Source: Lindgomyces ingoldianus
Taxonomy: Eukaryota; Ascomycota; Dothideomycetes; Pleosporales; Lindgomycetaceae
DNA length: 64,000 nucleotides
Assembly (NCBI RefSeq): GCF_010093535.1
Contig: NW_022985167.1
Span: forward strand, 1,531,335 to 1,595,334
Direction of reading: 5' to 3'
The notes under the pieces were generated by a model. It worked only from the letters and a program-made list of their open reading frames with translations. It did no database searches and was not told the DNA's origin. A program made the translations under genes and the position numbers. How positions within the stretch are numbered: position 1 is the stretch's first letter; each line of letters starts with the position of its first letter. Below are positions 32,985 to 42,128 of the stretch, piece by piece.

Positions 32985-33512
32985 CCTGTGTAATGAAGCA
33001 CTATGTTATCCAGTTTCAACCATTGCCCGTTGTCCTACTCGACACAGATGCTGCTCGACATGAGGGACACGACATGACGGGAGCCTTAGATGGAGCAGCC
33101 CTTGTGCGAGGCCGCGGCAACTTACCCCTCGCGGAACCTTTTGCGATAGGCTTCCGTCCAAATGTACTCTGATTTTAAGACACTTGTCAGTCATTATTCT
33201 ATAACGCTCGTATTAAGTCCTTCAATGGATAGAATTCGATATACCTCTGCCTTTTTGATCTCATCTTTGTTCTGATGAGTGCCTTGGAAACCTCGGAAAT
33301 TACTCCGCAGGCTATGCAAAGACAGTAGGGCGAGTCGTAGGTTAGGGGGTTTGTTAGAAGAAGAGTGTTTGCGCAGGGGTAGAAGTGCAGTTTCTTGATT
33401 AATTCAGCATATTAAACCCTCAATGGAAGATAAAACGCTTACTTAGCTCGACATTGCGGACTCAGCTTGACCGCCCACCATGTCTTATCCGTTTCATCAT
33501 CTCGTCACTGCA

Positions 33513-33734
33513 CTAGAGAAGGCAACAGGTTCGTTGATGTCGAAGTTGGCCGCTATATTTGAAAGCTTGCATATAATCCTCGAAACCGTCGAAGTCGCAG
33601 AATTTCACGGAAACTAGCTCGCTCTGAGCAGTCTTGAATTCGTTGGGACAAGGGGAACATTGCAAGCGGAGGAGGGTGTCGTCTTTCATTAACGCAGGCA
33701 TCTCAAGTATAGCGATAGGAAGCCTATATGGCAT
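33513..33734 (-). CDS. Short ORF, uncertain
   Basis: 73 codons from a genuine ATG at 33734, with an ordinary residue mix and no motif. There is no supporting context. It may be an exon of a decayed gene in this gap. Confidence 0.15.
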   Translation of the reverse strand: MPYRLPIAILEMPALMKDDTLLRLQCSPCPNEFKTAQSELVSVKFCDFDGFEDYMQAFKYSGQLRHQRTCCLL

Positions 33735-35120
33735 TCTGTTAGGTTCGAGGCGAAATTACGCTTTAATGAAGCATGTATGGCGTTTGTGTTGACGAGGGAT
33801 ACATCTGGGCTACTGTAGCCTTATATAAACTATTTCTTGGGATATTCAGTGATATAACTTCCCTATTCACAGCTTGGAACAGATTCAATTGGCGGTAAAT
33901 ATAGCCTTTTGTTTTTTATGCTACAGAATGAATTTCTACTCACGGATTGCCTCGCTACCGCAGCATATTTATGGGAGAGTGCAACTCAGTTTCGTAGGGT
34001 CACGGTAAGGTCCCATCACAAATGCCAGCAAGCCGTGATATCAAGCTTGTATAGCACCGTTGATTGTAGTTTTGGCCAAAAATATATTAGTAAACGAGAG
34101 GCCTCTCAGAAGGAGAGAAATTTCCGATTGCATCCGAGAATGGGATATGAGCGATTTTTGGGTATTGAGAAGGGCTTTCTTTCTGAGCACTACAATCGAA
34201 CCAGTTTCTTCGGTTTCAATGGCACAGTGGGAAGAAGGAGGAATAGGAAGATAGCTAGATTGTCGCACTCGAGGCAATCCACTTGAATCCTATTGAAGAA
34301 CGTGGGAACTTTGGAGTTTAGAAAGTGATGTCGGAGGGGATTTACTATGTGGAGTGAAAGCTAGAGCGGGTTTCCTTGGCAACACAAGTTGAACAACCGT
34401 ATAACCTTAGTGTGCCCCATAAAAACTGGCCTGAGATGGCTTCAAGCCTAGAGCATTGAAATTCTGAACCATAATGGACGGTGGGAAGTCCTTTCCTCAA
34501 CCGAAAGAACATAGAGGTAGACAACAATGTCTTCTCGCTTGGTGTTTTCAGATGTGTTGTATGTGGATAAGCTTATCAAAAGACTTTTAAATGAGAATGA
34601 TATGCGTGGGATTGAAGGGTTCCTGCAGGGCAGGGCAAAGTAAAGACGATCCAGAGAGAACAGATTGAAGTATAATCATTGAAATCTTTCAGGTTTTAAG
34701 AACTAAACCAATGAGAACAGATGTTCAGTTTGGTGAAAGTTGATTGGACAGCGGAAGGAAATTGCTCTCGCAATGAATGAGCCTCCAGTTCTACTCTCAG
34801 GTCGCTTTTGAGCCTTTCCGACGGACCCCACTTGCTGTCTTGATACCGTACTCCTTCTCTTGCTATCTCTCCCTTTGCGCTAGTCGTGGCCATGAGCCGA
34901 TGAGTATTCATACAGATGGGCCAGACCGCTCCAGTAGTGAGCAACACGTTGAGCTCAGGAGAGCAGGCAGTTCCTGAAGGGGTGGTCCGTTGGGGATGTG
35001 GGGTCAACCGTCTCCGCATTGTGGGGGAGCCAAACCACCCATGTGCGCGACACCCACGCGTTCCAGACCGCATAAAATAAACTTCACAGCGGGCCCAATC
35101 GTGCACAGTATCACGCACTC

Positions 35121-37031
35121 ATGATGGGTCTTCCTGTCATTGCGCATTCGGCCGCGTACACGAATGAAGAGTACCAATCGACACATCTAAACCTCTTTAA
35201 AAATTCAATTACCACTCCCCTTAAGCCCGTCTTACCTCCTGGGGTGACGCAATATGCCTTCGATGCTGCTATTCTTCGGTACATGGCTGCCGTTGGCCAC
35301 GAGCAAGTGCTGAAAGGGAATGCGCTCTCCGAGTACATCGACCCATACGAGCTATGGGAATCCGAAGGAAAGCGCAGAATGCCGAGTGCTGCAGTACGAC
35401 CGAAGACTGTTGAGGAGTTGCGAAAAGTATTGGAGATTTCCAACGAGTATAGTATTCCTGTGTGGACCTTCTCTAGAGGCAAAAACCTCGGGTAAGCTCG
35501 CCTTTGTCCATTCCTCGTACTTGTGTGCTTTTATAGACCGTAATTGAACTTGTCATAGCTACGGAGGTCCAGCTCCTCGCGTCAACGGTTCAATAGCCCT
35601 CGACTTGCACCGAATGAACAGGATACTCGAAGTCAACGGCGATTACTCATATGCCGTCGTTGAACCCGGAGTGACATTCACCGAACTGTACGAGTATTGC
35701 GTGAAACACAAACTGAAAGTCTGGCCTTCTGTCCCCTCTCTAGGCTGGGGCTCTGTAGTTGGTAATACAGTCGATCGAGGTACAGGCTTTACTCCCACGG
35801 CGACACATCATCAGCATATCTGCGGATTGGAAGCCATGCTGGCGAGTGGGGAATTGGTCCGAACAGGGCAATTTGCCGTGTCTGGCTCTCCGTCTTCGCA
35901 TCTCTCGAAGTTTACCTTCGGTCCTAGCATCGAAGGGCTTTTTCTACAATCGAACCTCGGTATAGTGACTAAACTAGGTATATGGCTCACTCCCGCCCCA
36001 CAAGCCTTCCTCTCTTGCTCGTTCGACATGCCCGATTTCGATGATGTGGAGACGATTGTTGATGTCTTTGGGCCGTTGCGACGCGATGGACTTCTGCCCA
36101 ATACTGTGTATGTATCCAACCTTGTGGAATGGCTTGGTATGATGGGAAAGCGCGAAGAGTTGTGGCCAGAATCCGGACCCATTCCCCAATGGCGACTCAA
36201 GGAGCTTCAGAAACAACTTGACATCGGTTACTGGAACGCCAAATTCGGGCTTTATGGCCAACGCGACGTGATCCAAGCTCACTTCGACGAGCTGAAAAAA
36301 ATCGTAGGACAGAAGGCCCCGAAGGGTCGATTGAGAGGGCAAATGTTCTCAGCTGCAGATGGTGAGATTCTAGACGCAGAATCTATACCTGAGCCTCACG
36401 GCGGATTTTTCGTGGGCGTTCCCAGTCTCTGGAGTCTGCCAATGGTGAAGTTCAGGCTACCGAAGGATGGTGGCGGCATTGGGGCTCACTACGATTATAG
36501 CCCAATCATTCCATCGAGTGGGAAGACTGTGCTAGAATGGGTTCGGACTGCGAAAAAGTACGTTCCTCATTTCAATTATTTTGAACTAGAATTTAATAAT
36601 ACATCTACAGAATATGTGAAGCGGAATCCTTTGACCTCTTTTGCGACTTCTTCATGCACGAACGCCACGTCATTTTCGTTAATATGATGACATTTGACAA
36701 GACCAACAAAGAACATCGCCAGGCTGTAGAGACGATATTTCACAGCTTATTTGCAGAGGGCAAGAAACGCGGGTTTAGCAAGTATAGGAGCCATGTCAAT
36801 ACCATGGGTAAGTCTTCATCTCATTTTCTCTTCCTCAGATTATGAAACCCTTTGCTGAATGTTCCTCTAGATCTTGTAGCATCCCTCTATGACTTCAACG
36901 ACTACGCATATAGGCGCTTTGTTGAGAAGATCAAGGACGCTCTCGATCCGAACGGCATTCTCTCCCCAGGAAAGCAGGGCATTTGGCCGCGCCGCTTTCG
37001 CGAGAACGAGAAACTAAAGGCGCATCTCTGA
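35121..37031 (+). CDS. Vanillyl-alcohol oxidase-type FAD flavoenzyme
   Basis: Four exons (35121-35491, 35559-36557, 36611-36807, 36871-37031) encode 575 residues, close to the 560 of Penicillium vanillyl-alcohol oxidase. The FAD PP-loop region WTFSRGKNLGYGGPAPRVNG is rebuilt across intron 1. ALDLHRMNRILEVNGDYSYA and VEPGVTFTELYEYC are standard for the family. The C-terminal block NDYAYRRFVEKIKDALDPNG (Tyr536, Arg537) corresponds to the Tyr-Arg pair that stabilises the phenolate substrate in VAO. No signal peptide is present, consistent with cytosolic or peroxisomal location; the C-terminus KAHL is not a strict PTS1. The reaction is oxidation of 4-substituted phenols such as vanillyl alcohol, eugenol or 4-(methoxymethyl)phenol, with H2O2 formed. 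This suggests growth on lignin-derived phenolics. Confidence 0.92.
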
Positions 37032-38135
37032 AAAGTTTCTTATCTGGTAAGAACTGATATGTTTCAGCCACGCTAAATGGAAAATAATCTACTAATTTGT
37101 TTAGTACATATGGTTACTGGAATTTGAGCATCGCCAAACCCGCCCGAGCGAGGTATGAGTACGTTTATACCCCCTAATCTCCTTCTGCTCTTGTTTGCAT
37201 GTCGTCTGGAAACAAGCCTACCTGGAATAGATATCTTTTTAGCTACCGTTATGATTGACATTGTATCTTGCAAGATAACTGCTCGGAGACTTTGTATTAG
37301 CGCAATACAACCCTCACTTTGCTTCCTCAATTGCATCTCATCACTTCTGCCTCTCACCTTGATGACCCAGTGTCGAACCGGAAGTTTGATGACTTTTTGC
37401 CTGATATCAAAGGGGCCGAACATGTCACCCATCAACAAGATCTACTCGTATTCACCGATGCCAGGCGTGACCTGTTAACAAAAGCATCCCAAGTGAACAA
37501 TTGTATAACTTAGCATCGAAGCCGTACGCCAAGACACTCGAGGAATCCCGGGGCAGGGAAAAACATATGTGGAGCTTTCCAACCCTTGATAGATTTAGTT
37601 TGACCCTAGGATAGAGGCCTATGGATATAAACGTCCGGCGCTGTCGCGCGAGAATCAATTCCTGTCAATAATGTTGGGAGAAGAAGGGTGTCGAGGAGTT
37701 TATGTTTTGCACATAGCACGGGTACCTATGATGACTTGACCAGACCAAGCAAGGCACTTCTTGCGAAACAGGTAGCTCAACCCAATGCCCTATGTGCCTT
37801 TTGCCACTCTACTATAAAGTAGCTGAGGTAGGAACAACCTTTAGGCGATACGTGACTACGCACCGCAGTGCTTTTGAAACTTGATCCCGATTGTAGGGGT
37901 CACAATCTAGGCACAAAAAAGAGTAGGCGTATATGAATGGAAGGTCTATTTAAAGGGGTGTACCGGGACCCACTTTCCATGCCACCGCCAAGGCTGTAGT
38001 CTGGACATGAAAGAAATCAAATAGCGGTGAAGCTGACTGTGCACCCAATTACCTCTTCTTCTCCTCAAAAAGAGAGGTTTACCGATGCCAAACGCCAGCC
38101 ATGCAACCCCAAGAGTCACGACCCACATGCCTCAT
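37032..38135. other. Convergent intergenic gap, 1.1 kb
   Basis: Lies between the flavoenzyme and the coiled-coil protein gene, which end toward each other. A frame at 37438-37073 (minus) is long but has no family resemblance. Nothing else seen. Confidence 0.5.
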
Positions 38136-39191
38136 CTACTTTGTACCCAAGAGCTTCACGATCTCAGCGACGAGCCCATGGTGAGTATCCGTGTAGAACT
38201 GGAGCTCTTCCTTGTCGAGCAGGCATAAGTCCATACGCACTTGCTCCAGCTCATCTCGGTAGCTCCGCTCCTTGTACTGTTGCTCATTCGCGCGCCTGCC
38301 GTGCTGCAACGCCATCTTCTGGGCCGCCAGCTTGCGTTCCGCATCCTCTTCAATCATCGAGTAACTGAAGAAGCGGATGAACTCCTGTTGATGGTGAAGA
38401 ATCTCTTGTTCGCAAGCGACCTCTCCCTTCCTGAGCGTGGCGAACCTCTCGCAGAGCTCGAAACGTTGGTGCCCAATGTTCTTTATCCGCTTGTTCTGCT
38501 GGGCACACACGGTCTCAAGCTTCTGCTTGATCTCTACCCGCTGGTGTGCAGGAATGGCATCGAGTAGGGTGGCGGCACACCCCGTTGGGGTAGGTGGACC
38601 ACCGACTGGAAACGGGTTCTGAAAACGAACGGGTTGGAGAGCGTGGTTGATATTCGAACCAAATGGCGTGGTGGACCCAGGACGATGTTTACGGGGACCT
38701 TGACCTTCGTTGCGGCCGGAGACAAATGGAGTGTTTGGCCTCGTTCGCACCGATTCTGGTGCTGTAGAAGCTCCCGTGACCGGAAATCCGTTGGCTGGGT
38801 GGCTCTGATGATGGTCTTGGATAGCGTGTGTATGTTCCTTCACTTCCGAAGTGGACGACAGATAACTGTTCGTGGCGTTGGCAATGACCTTAGCAGCATT
38901 CGAAATGATAGCATCCGCCTTGCTCAGAACGGCTTCGTCGATAACAACGACATTTCCGTTCGCCTTATCCGTGGGTGTGATTACAGCAGAGACATGAGAA
39001 GATGTGGTGCTTGAGCGACGGTCTTGCGTGTCACTTTTGGAGGCTTTGTTGATCTTCTTTCGTTGTGTTTTATGCTGACTCTTGCTCACCGGGTTCTGTT
39101 GGCCCCTATTCTGGACAGAGGTGTCAGACGAGGAGTGCCCATGGAGAGCATAATGTTCTCGGGGATCGAGAGACCGGTTTTGAGGCGGCAT
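38136..39191 (-). CDS. Hypothetical coiled-coil protein
   Basis: Single exon, 351 residues from the ATG at 39191 (farther-out in-frame codons are not ATG). The N-terminal 200 residues are polar, Ser/Thr/His-rich and probably disordered, with one helical stretch (LSKADAIISNAAKVIANATN). From about 215 to the end the protein is a long charged alpha-helix with heptad-like spacing (EIKQKLETVCAQQNKRIKNI through ERKLAAQKMALQHGRRANEQ), predicted to be coiled coil. No enzymatic motif is seen. Intact frame over 1 kb and normal codon use argue for a real gene. Confidence 0.65.
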   Translation of the reverse strand: MPPQNRSLDPREHYALHGHSSSDTSVQNRGQQNPVSKSQHKTQRKKINKASKSDTQDRRSSTTSSHVSAVITPTDKANGNVVVIDEAVLSKADAIISNAAKVIANATNSYLSSTSEVKEHTHAIQDHHQSHPANGFPVTGASTAPESVRTRPNTPFVSGRNEGQGPRKHRPGSTTPFGSNINHALQPVRFQNPFPVGGPPTPTGCAATLLDAIPAHQRVEIKQKLETVCAQQNKRIKNIGHQRFELCERFATLRKGEVACEQEILHHQQEFIRFFSYSMIEEDAERKLAAQKMALQHGRRANEQQYKERSYRDELEQVRMDLCLLDKEELQFYTDTHHGLVAEIVKLLGTK

Positions 39192-40015
39192 CTTCAAGCA
39201 GTAGGATCTCGAGCAAGTGTTCAAGGTGAAGGTTGTGAGGCGAAAGGAACTATAAGAGGATCGAAAGCAAGTCAGCGAGTGAGAATATTAGACGATATAT
39301 GGCCCTCGATACCAGCCACAGTGGCCAGTCGAGCCCATAAAACAAACGACTAAAATACGTACCACTATGAACAAACGGGGCTGGTAGTTGAATAAAATTG
39401 ATCTTACACGAGTGAAGGTGCATTAATACGCGTGATGTGAGATAAGAGCTGTCAGCTACAATACTAGGTGAATATTTATTCAAAAGAAAAGTGAGCAAGT
39501 GACCATGTCAGATGCTGGGCGTAGTAGGAGGTTGAGCCTAAGTGAGAAACGAGAATGAAAGTGTTTACAAGTTGAAGGAAGTCGTTATTATTAAGCTAGT
39601 GGAAGTGTAATTCTGTGCGCGGACCTCAAGTTCTCAGGTTCCCTAGCGCAGCTGGATATCACGTGTGTCCAACATTCACCCCCCGGAGCGGATAAACAAG
39701 AGAGAAAAAGTAAAGCAGACAATCGACTAGCGAATATAATTTCACCGCTTTTGGGGAGTTTTACACATTATAGATATAGCAACGCGCTTCTCTTACACCC
39801 TCCCAATAGGCCGAGGCTCTGAATAACATCCTCGTAACCTATCGTCACTTCTCTCTATCTTATCGGACAATTGCAAGAACGTAGCATCTGAAACTGTCTC
39901 TTTATTCCGACTCTGCAAACAAACTAAGAGCGTAGATCAAATCCCATCATTTCGTGCGTGTCCCCATTTAAAAGAATGCTACTTCCTCCGCTACAGCCAT
40001 CTCAACCCACCCTTT
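39192..40015. other. Intergenic, 0.8 kb
   Basis: Upstream of the coiled-coil gene and downstream of the substrate-binding-protein gene. No gene or repeat was recognised. Confidence 0.5.
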
Positions 40016-40978
40016 CTAACTAGTATTCTTAGCCTCTGCCCTTGCATCCTTCAATACACTATCATCTATCAAATCCTTCAACATACTCTCGCTCATCGCG
40101 CTCCTCCGATCCACATCAGCCACATATGAATCCTCTCTTACTAACACACTCAACAAATCTTCCGGGAGCGTACCTGACCACGTATGCACCGGCCAGACGG
40201 CCTTGAGAATATCCTCCTTCATACTAACAGCGTCCGCCGCCCGCTTATAAACTTTATCCGGTTGGTCTCGAAACAGCGCCATGGCCTTTTCTAAAGCGCG
40301 GATGAAGTCTACGATTTCCTTGCGCTTAGTCGCATTCGCAAGTTTGTCGGATGTTGTGTGCAAGTTGAAGATTTCACGGTAGACTTTCGCATCTTGGAAG
40401 AAAACCGCATTGTCAAGCCCAATCTCCCGCGCTGCGAGCTCGACGGTAGGTTCCCACATCCCGACGGCATCGACCTGGCCACTCTTGAGCATGGCAGGGA
40501 AAGTGCCGCTGCCGCAGGGCTCCGCTAGACACACGCTGCCGGAGACGGTGGTATATTCACTGTCTTTGACGCCCACGCTCGCCATGTATTTCTGCACGAA
40601 GTAGCCCGCGCTGGTGCCGCTTACGACACCGATTCTCTTGCCTTTGAGATCCTTCGCGGTGGTGATGCCGGACTTCTTGTTGCCGACGATGCGGTATGCG
40701 ACTTCAGCTTCCGTATAGATGATCCGCAGGTTCTTGTGTGTTGCATAGTTTCGGAGCGCCTGTGTTTCAGCGTTCGAGGCGATGTCGACGCTAGTGTCGG
40801 AGAAGAGGGTTGGAACGCCGCCGTTGACAATGCTGACGGTGCCGTTGAAGAAGTCTTCTTTCGCGATCTTCTCGGGTGTGTATTCAATTACGTTGAGTGC
40901 TGAAGCTATTTTGATGGCGGCGAGAGTGGGATGGAGGAGTGGGAGGAGAAATAATAGAAGGGAAATTTGGTGCCGCAT
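40016..40978 (-). CDS. Secreted NMT1/SsuA-like substrate-binding protein (bacterial ABC type)
   Basis: Single exon, 320 residues from the ATG at 40978. Residues 1-20 are a signal peptide (MRHQISLLLFLLPLLHPTLA). The mature protein has the two-lobe architecture of nitrate/sulfonate/taurine-binding proteins (NMT1/THI5-like superfamily): ASNAETQALRNYA, then KDLKGKRIGVVSGTSAGYFV at the lobe junction, then LKSGQVDAVGMWEPTVELAA, the usual ligand-contact loop. In bacteria these feed an ABC importer; fungi lack such importers, so here it may bind or scavenge a ligand outside the cell. Reading upstream of residue 1 would extend into transposon sequence in an accidentally open frame (to 41110), which I exclude. 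The ATG is part of a transposon target-site duplication, so the native promoter is now 1.1 kb away. Confidence 0.85.
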   Translation of the reverse strand: MRHQISLLLFLLPLLHPTLAAIKIASALNVIEYTPEKIAKEDFFNGTVSIVNGGVPTLFSDTSVDIASNAETQALRNYATHKNLRIIYTEAEVAYRIVGNKKSGITTAKDLKGKRIGVVSGTSAGYFVQKYMASVGVKDSEYTTVSGSVCLAEPCGSGTFPAMLKSGQVDAVGMWEPTVELAAREIGLDNAVFFQDAKVYREIFNLHTTSDKLANATKRKEIVDFIRALEKAMALFRDQPDKVYKRAADAVSMKEDILKAVWPVHTWSGTLPEDLLSVLVREDSYVADVDRRSAMSESMLKDLIDDSVLKDARAEAKNTS

Positions 40979-40979
40979 G
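40972..40979. repeat. Target-site duplication, left copy (contains the gene's ATG)
   Basis: GCCGCATG directly abuts the left transposon end. On the minus strand it reads CATGCGGC and includes the start codon and second codon of the substrate-binding-protein gene. Confidence 0.85.
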
Positions 40980-42120
40980 CAGCGCTTCCAACGAGGCGTA
41001 GTACTGTACGATTGGGCGTTTTTGAGGCCTGTACGGGTGAGATTTTGAGTACGTTCGTACGGCAGGGAGGAGGAGAGGTAGGTGTACGTATCGTAACCGT
41101 TACGGCTCACGTGATCTGTACGAGTAGTACAATTCGATTAAAGTACGTCGTACTCTAGTCAAAACAGCTAATATTATAGGTCTCTAGAGACGCAGGATTA
41201 AGGTCTAAATAGCCATTAGATAACTGATTCTCCCTAGTAACATGAGCAGGGAGGTCTAAAAGCTCGCTGCTTACTACCTTGTTCCGTAACCAATTCTTCT
41301 AGAGTTGAATAGCCTCAATCGTCAGTTACCGTACGACCAGCCGCGCTGAGAACCTTGCTCATGGCATCAACAGCAGAGCCAGAGGCGGATTACCTTGCCC
41401 TGCTCCTCTATAAGCGTCAAATCCGCGCCATGAGCCCATACTTTTAACAGCGTACAATTGCCTCGCAACATAGTCTTGTTCTTCACGCGGTAACCTAATC
41501 GCGCTAAGGGCAACGCCTGTTTTAAGTCTAACATCTATATATTATTCCAGTCAATTGCAAACTCAACCCCAGCGTTACAATTACAGTCCTCCAGGAACTG
41601 CTGCAACTGATCTTCAGCCACAGACAGTGTACTATCGCGGGATGAGGCAGGAGACGCAGTGTAGAGGGCTCTCGACTTCTGCAGTCTACGAGACTGCGCA
41701 AAATAGGCGACAGAGGTATCCAATTAACTAGATGAGGCCTGTAAGGCGGCGAGGCGCGTGGATGGATAGCCCTGCAATAGAAAATAGTTAGTAATAGGCA
41801 TTTTTAAGACAACAGACTGCAGATGGATATATTAAAAGACTTAGAAAGAGATTTACGCGTCCTCACAAAACTTTTAGCTAATTAGAGCTCTAGAAACCCT
41901 CCTAAACGCTCCCGCAGGGCCGCTCTTCGCCAGAGCCGTCCTACTCCTCCAAAATCGCCATACAAACTTCCTAAAAGGGTAATACGGTCCGTACTACGTA
42001 CCGTACCTAGGGCATCATTAAACGTACGGTACGGCTCACAAACTCGGTACGTTCGTACTGCTCACGTGACCGTTACGGTTCACTTTGTACGGACCGTAGT
42101 ACGGCCCGTTGGAAGCCCTG
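40980..42120. mobile_element. Non-autonomous hAT-like DNA transposon
   Basis: The element is 1141 bp. Its ends are inverted: the left starts CAGCGCTTCCAACGAGGCGT and the right, reverse-complemented, starts CAGGGCTTCCAACGGGCCGT; 25 of the first 31 positions match. It is flanked on both sides by the 8-bp repeat GCCGCATG. An 8-bp duplication with termini beginning CAGGG is diagnostic of the hAT superfamily. The subterminal regions are full of TACGG and CACGTGA motifs, which recur inverted (about 41094-41115 and 42060-42085) as transposase-binding sites do. No transposase frame is present; the longest internal frame (41723-41535, minus) is 62 codons without a known motif. It is therefore a deletion derivative or large MITE. 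Confidence 0.85.
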
Positions 42121-42128
42121 GCCGCATG
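42121..42128. repeat. Target-site duplication, right copy
   Basis: A second GCCGCATG directly abuts the right transposon end, identical to the left copy. On the minus strand it supplies an ATG 1.15 kb upstream of the genuine coding start, opening a 15-codon frame that runs into the transposon and stops. Confidence 0.85.

Larger units (their letters stand above)
32039..35120. other. 3.1 kb gap with fragments
   Basis: No intact gene. It contains the interrupted minus-strand frame at 32984-32481 and a short minus-strand ORF at 33734-33513, both listed. The stretch 33740-35120 is AT-rich and shows nothing I can support. Confidence 0.5.

Noticed and set aside
37073..37438. 121-codon minus-strand frame
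   Set aside because: No ATG-supported start context or family resemblance, and it sits in a convergent terminator region.
40979..41110. N-terminal extension of the substrate-binding protein up to 41110
   Set aside because: The extra 44 codons lie in the transposon terminal repeat. A perfect signal peptide begins at the inner ATG.
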